NCBI GenBank assembly: GCA_019120525.1
Contig: DWUW01000161.1
Coordinates: 1-5,780, forward strand
Length of the DNA stretch: 5,780 bases
Origin: Candidatus Eisenbergiella stercorigallinarum
Lineage (GTDB): Bacteria > Bacillota > Clostridia > Lachnospirales > Lachnospiraceae
Reading direction: 5' to 3'
Under the pieces are notes generated by a model. It was not told where the DNA came from and did no database searches. It worked only from the letters and a program-made list of their open reading frames with translations. Numbering within the stretch: position 1 is the first letter of the stretch; each line of letters starts with the position of its first letter. The position numbers were made by a program, and so were the translations under genes. Below are positions 1-5,780 of this stretch, piece by piece.

Positions 1-1178
1 TGGACGAATCCCTTTCCTGCGGCCATCTGCCCGGGGCGCTGCCTACGGGGAACTTCGGCTCCCGGACAAAGGAGCGTTTCCAGGTGCTTCAGAAGTATAC
101 GGAGGGCGGCCCGCTGATGTGCACGGAGTTCTGGGTGGGCTGGTTTGACCACTGGGGGAACGGCGGACACATGAGAGGCAACCTGGAGGAGAGTGTGCAG
201 GACCTGGACGACATGCTGGAGCTGGGCCATGTGAACATCTACATGTTCGAGGGCGGCACCAACTTCGGGTTCATGAACGGCTCCAACTACTATGACGAGC
301 TGACGCCGGACGTGACCAGCTACGATTATGACGCGGTGCTTTCCGAGGACGGCCAGATCACGGAGAAGTACAGGAGATACCGGGAAGTGGTGAGAAAGCA
401 CGCGCCGGTGCCGGAGGTGGAGCTCACCACGGAGATCCGCAGGAAAGCCTACGGGAAGCTGACCTGTGAGGCGAAGGTGGGGCTGTTCGAGAGCCTTTCC
501 GACCTGTCGGAGCCTGTGAAGAACACCTTCCCCATCTGCATGGAGAAGCTGGACCAGAACTACGGCTACATCCTGTACCGGACGAACCTGGAACGGGAGC
601 AGAACGTGGAGAAGATCCGCCTGTGGGGAGCGAACGACCGGGCGAACATCTTCGTGGAAGGAAAGCCGTTGGTGACGCTGTACGACAGGGAGCTTCTGAA
701 GGAAGCGGAGGTGAAGGCGGAGTTTGAGAGCCGCCCTGCGCGGATGGACATCCTGATGGAGAACATGGGCCGCGTGAACTTCGGTCCGAAGATGGAGAGC
801 CAGAGAAAGGGGATCGACGGGTGCGTGCAGATCAACGGGCACATGCACTATAACTGGGAGATGTATCCGCTGCCCCTTGAGAATATATCGAAGCTGGACT
901 TCACGAAGGGATATGAGGAAGGGCTGCCGGCGTTCTACCGGTTTACCTTTGAGGCGGATGAAGCGTGCGATACCTGGCTGGATTTCGCGGGCTGGGGAAA
1001 GGGGTGCGCGTTCCTGAACGGCTTCAACCTGGGGAGATACTGGGAGATCGGGCCGCAGAAGCGCCTGTACATCCCGGGGCCTCTGGTAAAGAAGGGAGTC
1101 AACGAGATCATCCTGTTTGAGACGGACGGAAAGGCGCCGGGAGAGATCACGCTCACGGACAAGCCGGACATCGGCTAA
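1..1178 (+). CDS. GH35 beta-galactosidase, C-terminal part (5' end outside window)
   Basis: Glycoside hydrolase family 35, expected to release terminal beta-linked galactose by a retaining mechanism. The reading frame is open from base 3 (first full codon) to a TAA at 1176-1178, giving 391 residues. Bacterial family members usually have about 580-600, so roughly the first 200 residues, including the acid/base glutamate, lie upstream. Numbering from base 3, the end of the catalytic barrel shows TGNFGSR, then EFWVGWFDHWG at 42-52, whose first Glu (codon 126-128) is the family nucleophile, then GGTNFGFMNG at 84-93. The rest matches the beta-sandwich domains: GYILYRT, ANIFVEG, ENMGRVNFG, QRKGI, PAFYRFTF, and near the end GWGKG, FLNGFNLGRYW and GPQKRLYIPG. 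No frameshift or internal stop is seen. Location is probably cytoplasmic, but the N-terminus cannot be checked for a signal peptide. A GTG at 84 is internal and is not a start. The two LacI-type genes just downstream fit a local sugar-use operon. The exact galactoside substrate cannot be told. Confidence 0.93.
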   Translation, partial: DESLSCGHLPGALPTGNFGSRTKERFQVLQKYTEGGPLMCTEFWVGWFDHWGNGGHMRGNLEESVQDLDDMLELGHVNIYMFEGGTNFGFMNGSNYYDELTPDVTSYDYDAVLSEDGQITEKYRRYREVVRKHAPVPEVELTTEIRRKAYGKLTCEAKVGLFESLSDLSEPVKNTFPICMEKLDQNYGYILYRTNLEREQNVEKIRLWGANDRANIFVEGKPLVTLYDRELLKEAEVKAEFESRPARMDILMENMGRVNFGPKMESQRKGIDGCVQINGHMHYNWEMYPLPLENISKLDFTKGYEEGLPAFYRFTFEADEACDTWLDFAGWGKGCAFLNGFNLGRYWEIGPQKRLYIPGPLVKKGVNEIILFETDGKAPGEITLTDKPDIG

Positions 1179-1220
1179 AGGCTGCAGGTCCGGCGCGCGT
1201 GCCTTGGCAACGCTTCGGCA

Positions 1221-1226
1221 GGGAGG
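1221..1226 (+). promoter_or_regulatory. Ribosome binding site of the first LacI-type regulator
   Basis: GGGAGG followed by five A residues and then ATG at 1232. This fixes the start at 1232 rather than the in-frame GTG at 1199, which would add 11 residues not typical of the family ahead of the helix-turn-helix and has no good binding site. Confidence 0.75.
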
Positions 1227-1231
1227 AAAAA

Positions 1232-2275
1232 ATGGACAAAGAGACGGTCAGCATCTATACCATAGCGAAGGAGGCCGGCGTATCTCCGGCGACCGTGTCC
1301 CGGGTGCTCACCGGGAGCGCAAGGGTCAGCGAAGAGAAGAAACAGCGGGTGCGGGAGCTGATAGAGAAATATGATTTCCGGCCGAACGCCACGGCGCGGG
1401 GGCTGAGCCGCGTGGAGACAAAAGTCATAGGCTTTCTGGTATCGGATATCCGGGACCCCTTTTACGCGGAGATCGTGGTCGCCTGTGAGAAGGCCGCGGC
1501 GGAGCTGGGGTATCTGCTGATCCTGTGCAATTCCTTTGGCAGAAAGGAACTGGAGCTGGCCTGCCTTGAGAAGTTTTACAGCCAGCGGGTTGACGCGGTC
1601 ATCTATATGGGCGGAACGGTGGATGAACTGGCATCGGATATGGAATACGTGGAGAGGGTGAACCAGATCGCCAACACCACGCCCCTGCTGATCGCCGGAA
1701 GGCTGGACGGGGCGGACTGCCGCCGGGTCTGCTTCGACTACGGGCAGTCCATGGAGCTTCTCATGCGGTATCTGCTGGAGAACGGGCATCGCAGGATCGT
1801 GCTGACCGGCGGAAACGAGGGGCAGAAGGCCTCTTTTGACAGACGGCTCCGATACAGACAGATGCTGAGAAAATACGGGATGGAAATCCCAAAAGACAGC
1901 ATCCTGGAAGCGGAGGGCAGTGTGGAAGCCGGAGTGAAAGTGACAGAACGGCTTCTGAATCGGGGAAAACCCCTGCCGACGGCCGTGATCGCGGACAATG
2001 ATTTCCTCGCGGTAGGCATCCTGCGCGCCCTGCAGGCGCATGGCCTGCGGATCCCGCAGGATATCTCGGTGGTCAGCTTTGGCGATACCTATCTCGCGCG
2101 GACCTGCATGCCAAGACTGACCTGCGCGGGCTACGACCATGACGGCTTTGGAAGACTGCTCATGGGGACGGCAGTCCGGATGATCCACGGCAAAGAGACG
2201 CCGGCGATCCAGATGATGGAAGCAAGACTGGTCGTCCGGGAATCCGGCGGAAGGAGCGGGGACGGCGGCATATGA
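1232..2275 (+). CDS. LacI-family transcriptional regulator (first of a paralogous pair)
   Basis: DNA-binding sugar-responsive regulator of 347 residues, the usual LacI/GalR length. Residues 8-27 form the helix-turn-helix (IAKEAGVSPATVSRVL) and residues 50-59 the hinge (RPNATARGLS). From about 64 onward it has the periplasmic-binding-protein fold: VIGFLVSDIRDPFY, QRVDAVI, ENGHRRIVLTGG, a DNDFLAVG segment at 255-262 and IPQDISVVSF at 274-283. It ends with the family-typical LVVRES. The start is set by the GGGAGG site five bases upstream. It begins 53 bp after the beta-galactosidase with no terminator between, so it probably controls that gene or its operon, most likely as a repressor released by a sugar; this is inference from context. 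Two oddities stand out. Gly284 occupies the place where most family members have the first Asp of the (G/S)-F-D-(D/N) motif. The last residues (SGDGGI) are encoded by the first unit of a tandem repeat. It is clearly paralogous to the next gene: 44 of the first 58 residues are identical by eye. Confidence 0.93.
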   Translation: MDKETVSIYTIAKEAGVSPATVSRVLTGSARVSEEKKQRVRELIEKYDFRPNATARGLSRVETKVIGFLVSDIRDPFYAEIVVACEKAAAELGYLLILCNSFGRKELELACLEKFYSQRVDAVIYMGGTVDELASDMEYVERVNQIANTTPLLIAGRLDGADCRRVCFDYGQSMELLMRYLLENGHRRIVLTGGNEGQKASFDRRLRYRQMLRKYGMEIPKDSILEAEGSVEAGVKVTERLLNRGKPLPTAVIADNDFLAVGILRALQAHGLRIPQDISVVSFGDTYLARTCMPRLTCAGYDHDGFGRLLMGTAVRMIHGKETPAIQMMEARLVVRESGGRSGDGGI

Positions 2276-2338
2276 CAGGCGGCTGACAGGAACCGGCGCG
2301 GGGACGGCGATAAGAACACGCGGCTGACAGGAACCGGC
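2256..2338 (+). repeat. Imperfect tandem duplication of about 42 bp across the stop codon of the first regulator
   Basis: Two adjacent units, 2256-2297 (42 bp) and 2298-2338 (41 bp). Each starts with the same 12 bp (GCGGGGACGGCG, at 2256-2267 and 2298-2309) and ends with the same 19 bp (GCGGCTGACAGGAACCGGC, at 2279-2297 and 2320-2338). The 10-11 bp between are diverged. The first unit contains the last codons and the TGA of the first regulator; the second is intergenic. A further, much weaker resemblance continues at 2339-2371 and may be a decayed third copy. The repeats fill most of the 114-bp gap between the two regulator genes, in which no convincing terminator or promoter is seen. Function is unknown; a replication-slippage duplication is the simplest reading. 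Confidence 0.85.
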
Positions 2339-2371
2339 ATGGGATACGGGCATGAGACAGACGGATATCGG

Positions 2372-2380
2372 AAAGGGGAG
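2372..2380 (+). promoter_or_regulatory. Ribosome binding site of the second LacI-type regulator
   Basis: AAAGGGGAG lies nine bases before the ATG at 2390. It supports 2390 as the start over the in-frame ATG at 2339, which would add a 17-residue leader with no family counterpart. The ATG at 2385 is out of frame and soon meets a stop. Confidence 0.7.
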
Positions 2381-2389
2381 TGCCATGGA

Positions 2390-3421
2390 ATGGAAAAGGA
2401 AACGATAAGCATTTACAGGATCGCGAAGGAAGCGGGCGTTTCCCCGGCGACCGTTTCCCGGATCCTGACCGGAAGCGCCAGGGTGAGCCAGGAAAAGCAG
2501 GAACAGGTCAGACGGGTGATCGAAAAATACAATTTTCACCCCAACGCCCTCGCCAGAAGCCTCCGTTATGTGGAAAAGAAGCTGATCGGCCTGCTGATAT
2601 CGGATATCCGGAATCCTTTTTATTCCATGCTCGCGGCGGAATGCGAGGCCGCCGCGTACCGGAGGGGCTATCTTCTGATGGTGTGCAATTCCCTGGGAGA
2701 CAACAGCGCGGAACCGGGGTATCTGGACAAGCTTTACGATCAGAGGGTGGACGCCGTCATCCAGATCGGAGGAAAGACGGATGAACGCACATCCGATCCG
2801 GCATACGTGAAGCAGGTAAACCGGATGGCGCAGCATATGCCCTTTGTGACGACCGGCTGCCTGGAAGGGACGGACTGTCGCCGGGTCTGCATCGATGAGG
2901 AACGTTCCATGACGCTGGCGATGGAATATCTCCATGAAAACGGGCATGAAAGGATCCTTTTCGCCGGAGGGAGCGAAGCGGTGCGCCCTACCGCGGAAAA
3001 ACGCGGGATCTATCGGAAATGTCTGGAAAAATACAAAATACCGGTACGGGAGGAATACATTCTGGAAGGCGGCTATGACGTGGAAGACGGGGAACGGATG
3101 ATGGCGGCTTTTCTGGAAAGCGGCTGCGGGCTGCCTACGGCGGTCCTTGCCGTTAATGATTTCGCGGCGGTCGGCGTGACCCATGTCCTTCGGGCAAAAG
3201 GGATCCGGATCCCGCAGGACATCTCCGTCGTCAGCTTCGACAATACCTTTGTGGCAGAGACCTGTGCGCCGCCCCTGACCAGCGTTGGCTGTGACTACCG
3301 CAGCTTCGGAGAGCTGTTGATCGAAACCGCCGTACAGGCCGCCCACGGACAGAAAACGCCCGGGATCCGGCAGATCCTGCCGGCCCTGACGGTCCGGGAG
3401 TCCAGTGGCAGGATAATATGA
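2390..3421 (+). CDS. LacI-family transcriptional regulator (second of a paralogous pair)
   Basis: DNA-binding regulator of 343 residues, full length for the LacI/GalR family. The helix-turn-helix is at 8-27 (IAKEAGVSPATVSRIL) and the hinge at 50-58 (HPNALARSL). The effector domain follows: LIGLLISDIRNPFY, QRVDAVIQIGG, ENGHERILFAGG, LAVNDFAAVG, IPQDISVVSFDNTF, and a closing LTVRESSGR. Here the effector-pocket Asp of the SFDN motif is kept, unlike in its neighbour. Choosing ATG 2390 gives an N-terminus (MEKETISIY) that lines up residue for residue with the first regulator (MDKETVSIY). No insertion or deletion separates the two proteins through at least residue 167. The stretch 11-24 holding the recognition helix is identical in both, so the two probably recognise the same or very similar operators, while the more divergent sugar-binding domains may read different inducers or form heterodimers; this is inference. 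The gene follows the first after 114 bp and is closed by the terminator at 3455-3488. Target genes cannot be read from the sequence beyond the likely link to the beta-galactosidase. Confidence 0.93.
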   Translation: MEKETISIYRIAKEAGVSPATVSRILTGSARVSQEKQEQVRRVIEKYNFHPNALARSLRYVEKKLIGLLISDIRNPFYSMLAAECEAAAYRRGYLLMVCNSLGDNSAEPGYLDKLYDQRVDAVIQIGGKTDERTSDPAYVKQVNRMAQHMPFVTTGCLEGTDCRRVCIDEERSMTLAMEYLHENGHERILFAGGSEAVRPTAEKRGIYRKCLEKYKIPVREEYILEGGYDVEDGERMMAAFLESGCGLPTAVLAVNDFAAVGVTHVLRAKGIRIPQDISVVSFDNTFVAETCAPPLTSVGCDYRSFGELLIETAVQAAHGQKTPGIRQILPALTVRESSGRII

Positions 3422-3431
3422 TAACGGATTT

Positions 3432-3459
3432 TTCGTCCCCAATTCCTTCCATTCGTCCC
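3432..3459 (+). promoter_or_regulatory. Candidate LytTR regulator binding site (direct repeat)
   Basis: TTCGTCCC occurs at 3432-3439 and again at 3452-3459, separated by exactly 12 bases and ending 7 bases before the putative -35 element of the response regulator promoter. LytTR proteins such as AgrA, ComE and PlnC bind two direct repeats of about 9 bp with a spacer of about 12 bp next to or over the -35 region, so spacing and position fit. The sequence is not a known consensus, and the second copy forms part of the terminator stem, which constrains it independently. Tentative. Confidence 0.3.
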
Positions 3460-3488
3460 GGCCGTCTTGCGGCCGGGACTCCTTTTTT
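3455..3488 (+). terminator. Intrinsic (Rho-independent) terminator after the LacI pair
   Basis: A perfect 10-bp GC-rich stem (GTCCCGGCCG at 3455-3464 pairing with CGGCCGGGAC at 3470-3479) with a 5-base loop (TCTTG) is followed three bases later by six T residues at 3483-3488. It begins 34 bases after the stop of the second regulator. There is no T tract on the opposite side, so it acts in the + direction only. Confidence 0.92.
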
Positions 3489-3495
3489 GTATACT
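3467..3495 (+). promoter_or_regulatory. Putative promoter of the two-component/transporter operon
   Basis: TATACT at 3490-3495 matches the -10 consensus at five of six bases. Exactly 17 bases upstream lies TTGCGG (3467-3472), a poor -35 that keeps only TTG. Transcription would begin near 3502, about 37 bases before the response regulator start. The -35 lies in the loop and stem of the terminator, so the two signals overlap. A weak -35 would fit a promoter that needs an activator. Confidence 0.5.
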
Positions 3496-3528
3496 GAACC
3501 AGACGACGGGAATACGGAGGGAAGCAAC

Positions 3529-3533
3529 GGGAG
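3529..3533 (+). promoter_or_regulatory. Ribosome binding site of the response regulator
   Basis: GGGAG five bases before the ATG at 3539. It supports this start over the upstream in-frame ATG at 3467, which would lie inside the terminator hairpin and put 24 extra residues before the conserved receiver-domain beginning. Confidence 0.65.
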
Positions 3534-3538
3534 AACGC

Positions 3539-4279
3539 ATGATATCGATTGCGGTGTGTGACGACAACAGGCCGGCGCTTGAGAAGCTGGCCGCAATATT
3601 GCGGGAAATCTGCGGCAGATACTGGGAAGGATTTGAGATACGGACCTTTGAAAGCGGGGAGAGACTGCTTGAGGCACATGAGAAAGCGCCCTTTGACATC
3701 CTGTTTCTGGATATCCGGATGCCGGGAATGGACGGCTTTTCCGCGGCGGAGCGGATCAGAAGGCAGGGAGGGAAGCGGGTATCGGTGATCTTTGTGACCT
3801 CTCAGGAGGAGCTGGTTTATCAGGTGTTTCCCTATGCGCCCTATGCGTTTATCCGGAAGCGGTCGGACGGGCTGATCCGAAAGGATCTGGAGGATGTGAT
3901 CCGCAGGTTGTCCGGGGAGTATCTGCAGGAAACCTGCCTGAAGCTGGAAACGGCGTATCATGTGGCGGAATATGTGCGGGTAAGGGAGATCGTTTATCTG
4001 TTCAGCGAAAGGAATTATGTGATCTATCAGATGACGAAAAACCGCAGGATCAAGGTGCGGAAGGCCATGCGCGAATGTGAAGAGGAGCTGAAGGACCTGG
4101 GCTTCTTACGCATACACAGAAGCTTCCTGGTCAATATGGAGCATATCAGAAGCATCCGCCGGAAGGAAAACGGCGTCTGCCTGTCAAACGGGGAGGTGCT
4201 GGAGATCGGAAGGACCTACCGGGAAGAGATCGGGGAGCGCTATATGGCCTGGCTGGAAAAGGGGGCGGCGCATGACTGA
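3539..4279 (+). CDS. LytTR-family response regulator (AgrA/ComE type)
   Basis: Cytoplasmic DNA-binding response regulator of 246 residues, the normal size. The receiver domain (about 1-120) shows the acidic pair Asp8-Asp9 (AVCDDN), the phospho-acceptor Asp58 in LFLDIRMPGMDG, Thr87 in IFVTS and the conserved Lys107 in FIRK. The LytTR DNA-binding domain (about 134-240) shows IVYLFSERNYVIY, then LRIHRSFLVNMEHI with His193-Arg194-Ser195, and NGEVLEIGRTY with Arg225; the last two regions are where AgrA contacts DNA. It is the first gene of an operon: the kinase start overlaps its stop by 8 nt, so the two almost certainly form a cognate pair. LytTR regulators usually activate promoters with paired direct repeats, often including their own. 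A candidate site and promoter lie just upstream. In other Firmicutes such pairs control peptide signalling, bacteriocins or exporters; which applies here is not shown. Confidence 0.93.
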   Translation: MISIAVCDDNRPALEKLAAILREICGRYWEGFEIRTFESGERLLEAHEKAPFDILFLDIRMPGMDGFSAAERIRRQGGKRVSVIFVTSQEELVYQVFPYAPYAFIRKRSDGLIRKDLEDVIRRLSGEYLQETCLKLETAYHVAEYVRVREIVYLFSERNYVIYQMTKNRRIKVRKAMRECEEELKDLGFLRIHRSFLVNMEHIRSIRRKENGVCLSNGEVLEIGRTYREEIGERYMAWLEKGAAHD

Positions 4280-5411
4280 AATTTTTTCGCTGGCCGCACG
4301 CACCGGTATCATCCTGATCTGCCTTGCCTGGACGAAGCGGGAATTTCCGGCCCGTTTCACAAGAGCCAGGGCAGCGGCGGCGTATGTGTCCGTTTTCATC
4401 CTGTGGCTGGGCGTGGAGGCGATCCCTTTTTGGAAAGCGGGGAGTCTTTTCCTGCCGCTGGCGGATGCGGGCTGCTTCCTGGCGGCCATGGAGCTTCTGA
4501 CGGAAGGAAAAACGCTTACGGAAAAGAAGGCTCTCCCGGAAGAACGGGCCGGAAAACGGAGGATGGCCGCGGCTTTTTTTGTGTTCCGTCTGTCGTCCGA
4601 GGCAGTGCTGGGCCGGTTCTGGGAGGAGCTGTTTCCCTTTTTGACGGACAGCCTGATCCCGGCGGCCGTCGCGGCCTTCTGCGCGGCGTATGTTCTGCTC
4701 TGGTACGGGGCGGCAGGCTGGATGCGCCGTCTGCGAAAGGAACGGAGGGAAGAGGGGCGGAGGCTGAGCGAAGCTCTTTCGATGCAGGAAGAGCTGGAGC
4801 GCCAGGAAGAGCGGTATCGGGAACAGGAGCAGGCGGAGGAAGAGATCCGCGCGCTGCGACACGATATGCGAAACAGCTATCTGCTCCTGCATGGGCTGCT
4901 GGAGCAGAACAGAAAGGAAGAGGCGCTGGCCTGGCTGGAGAAGGAAAGCGGCGCCCTTTCCGGCGTGCCGGAGCATATCCGGACGCAGAGCGGGGCGGTC
5001 AGCGCAGTGCTGAATGGAAAGCTGAACCTGGCAAGACGGGAAGGAATTTCCGTCTCCTGCAGGATCGCTGCTTCTTTGGCCGGAATAGAAGAAAGAGATC
5101 TGTGCAGGCTGCTGGGGAATCTGCTGGATAACGCCCTGGAAGCGGCGCGGAAAACACAGAATGGGACGATGGACCTCATTCTCTGCGGCGGGGAAGGGTA
5201 TCTTCAGATCGACCTGGAAAACGCTTCGGCAAAGCCGCTGCTTCTGACGGACGGAAGGGCGCGGACCGATAAGGAGGATCTAAAGAGCCATGGACGGGGG
5301 CTCCGGATCGTCCGGCAGATCGTGGAAAAGTATGACGGAATGATGCGGGTGGAAAACAGGGAAGGCTTGGTGACTATCCGGGTCGTGCTTTTCCGGAAAG
5401 GGAAGGTATGA
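4272..5411 (+). CDS. GHKL-type sensor histidine kinase (AgrC-like, HPK10 class)
   Basis: Membrane sensor kinase of 379 residues that should phosphorylate the preceding LytTR regulator. The first 150 residues are hydrophobic with about four or five likely membrane segments (roughly 8-20, 34-51, 57-76, 98-114, 128-149) and no large extracellular domain. Residues 152-195 are a very charged Glu/Arg/Gln-rich stretch, probably a signalling coiled coil. The phospho-acceptor is His197 in LRHDMRN, the H-D-x-x-N form typical of this class. The ATP-binding domain has the N box NLLDNALEAA (Asn283, Asn287) and a G box HGRGLRIV (Gly341, Gly343) near the end. Start at 4272 is backed by a GGGGG-rich site six bases before it and by the 8-nt overlap with the regulator gene, which implies translational coupling. 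Its stop overlaps the next start (ATGA). The ligand is unknown: AgrC-like kinases often sense peptides, but no peptide precursor gene is seen in this window. Confidence 0.9.
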   Translation: MTEIFSLAARTGIILICLAWTKREFPARFTRARAAAAYVSVFILWLGVEAIPFWKAGSLFLPLADAGCFLAAMELLTEGKTLTEKKALPEERAGKRRMAAAFFVFRLSSEAVLGRFWEELFPFLTDSLIPAAVAAFCAAYVLLWYGAAGWMRRLRKERREEGRRLSEALSMQEELERQEERYREQEQAEEEIRALRHDMRNSYLLLHGLLEQNRKEEALAWLEKESGALSGVPEHIRTQSGAVSAVLNGKLNLARREGISVSCRIAASLAGIEERDLCRLLGNLLDNALEAARKTQNGTMDLILCGGEGYLQIDLENASAKPLLLTDGRARTDKEDLKSHGRGLRIVRQIVEKYDGMMRVENREGLVTIRVVLFRKGKV

Positions 5412-5780
5412 GGGCGTATTTTTATCTGGCAGAAAGGCAGATGGCCGCCGGGTTCAGCCGTCGTTTTGAGATCCTGGCACAGATCGCGGGCGGATATGTG
5501 GAGATCCTTGCGGCGGTTTTTCTGTGGGAGTGGGTTTTCCGGGAAAGGGAAAGCCTGTACGGGATGAGCGGGATGCAGATGCGAAGCTGGGTGATCCTTT
5601 CGGCGGGACTGACGGTTTTTTATTCCGTCCAGGTCCATCTGAGAATGCGCAGGGAAGCGTTCCGGAGGGGGCTTTCTGCGCTCAGTCCCTGCAGCGCGGC
5701 CGGGCTGCACCTGGCACGGGACCTGGGGAACGCGGCGGTGAATCTGAGCGTAAAAAGCCTGCCGCTTGTGATCCTGGGCG
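5408..5780 (+). CDS. Putative ABC-2-type transporter permease, N-terminal part (cut by window end)
   Basis: An open frame from ATG 5408 to the window edge gives 124 residues without a stop. The start overlaps the kinase stop in an ATGA, and a purine-rich site (GGAAAGGGAAGG, 5395-5406) precedes it. The protein starts MRAYFYLAERQM followed by SRRFEILAQIAGG, which resembles the N-terminus of ABC-2-type permeases of the DUF990-like group: a short amphipathic start, then a first membrane segment at about 24-44 ending in FLWEWVF. A second lies at about 60-78 and a third begins near 106. Family assignment rests on recollection of this pattern, not on a search. If right, it forms the channel of an exporter, and an ATPase partner should be encoded downstream of the window. 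The overlap places it in the same operon as the two-component system, which probably regulates it or is regulated alongside it. Alternative: another multi-pass membrane protein linked to the kinase. Confidence 0.65.
   Translation, partial: MRAYFYLAERQMAAGFSRRFEILAQIAGGYVEILAAVFLWEWVFRERESLYGMSGMQMRSWVILSAGLTVFYSVQVHLRMRREAFRRGLSALSPCSAAGLHLARDLGNAAVNLSVKSLPLVILG

Noticed and set aside
84..1178. Reading the GH35 fragment as starting at GTG 84
   Set aside because: The frame is open to the left edge and the codons before 84 encode conserved GH35 residues (TGNFGSR), so the gene begins upstream of the window.
1203..1219. Possible CG-centred LacI-type operator between the GH35 gene and the first regulator
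   Set aside because: The bases around AACGCTT look like the centre of a LacI/GalR operator, but the outer halves do not mirror each other (several mismatches to the usual TG..CA ends), so support is too weak.
1443..1452. Perfect 10-bp palindrome CGGATATCCG in the first regulator, repeated at 2601-2610 in the second
   Set aside because: Both copies encode the same conserved residues (SDIR at 71-74) in paralogous proteins, so shared coding explains the sequence better than an internal operator.
1175..3961. A 928-codon stop-free stretch on the minus strand opposite both LacI-type genes and the start of the response regulator
   Set aside because: Its translation is rich in Pro, Arg, His and Gln without any recognisable domain, and it runs through a terminator hairpin. 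It lies antisense to three well-supported genes. GC-rich codon use on the + strand removes stops from the opposite frame, which explains it.
4146..4976. Minus-strand open frame of 276 codons opposite the response regulator end and kinase
   Set aside because: Its translation is rich in Pro, Arg and Gln with no domain or convincing start signal, and it is antisense to a well-supported kinase gene.
4403..5131. Alternative + strand open frame of 242 codons inside the kinase gene
   Set aside because: It is Gly/Arg-rich with no family features and overlaps the kinase whose H, N and G boxes are all intact in the other frame.

Overview
The window looks like a piece of a GC-rich Firmicutes chromosome (class Clostridia, most likely a Lachnospiraceae-type gut anaerobe). 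The clues are purine-rich ribosome binding sites, tightly packed or overlapping genes, a GH35 beta-galactosidase of bacterial type, LacI-family regulators, and a LytTR response regulator paired with a GHKL histidine kinase. The family assignment is inferred from gene style, not from a search. All supported genes lie on the + strand.

Left block (1 to about 3490), carbohydrate use. The window opens inside a GH35 beta-galactosidase; about the last 391 residues are present, including the catalytic nucleophile. After 53 bp comes a LacI-family regulator (1232-2275), then a 114-bp gap and a second, paralogous LacI-family regulator (2390-3421). The two regulators share identical recognition helices but differ more in the sugar-binding domain. 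The gap holds an imperfect tandem duplication of about 42 bp whose first unit runs across the stop codon of the first regulator. A strong intrinsic terminator (3455-3488) closes this block. No terminator is visible between the three genes, so they may be co-transcribed.

Right block (about 3467 to 5780), signalling and transport. A plausible promoter overlaps the terminator and drives a LytTR response regulator (3539-4279), a GHKL sensor kinase (4272-5411, overlapping by 8 nt) and a membrane protein resembling an ABC-2 permease (5408 onward, overlapping by 4 nt and cut by the window edge). The overlaps indicate one translationally coupled operon. The kinase presumably senses a signal at the membrane and phosphorylates the regulator, and the regulator presumably controls the operon and its transporter. 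An 8-bp direct repeat with a 12-nt spacer just upstream of the promoter is a candidate regulator binding site.

Nothing here is clearly a new system. The points most worth a second look are the paralogous regulator pair with its intergenic tandem repeat, the unusual effector-pocket residue in the first regulator, and the candidate LytTR site embedded next to a terminator/promoter overlap.
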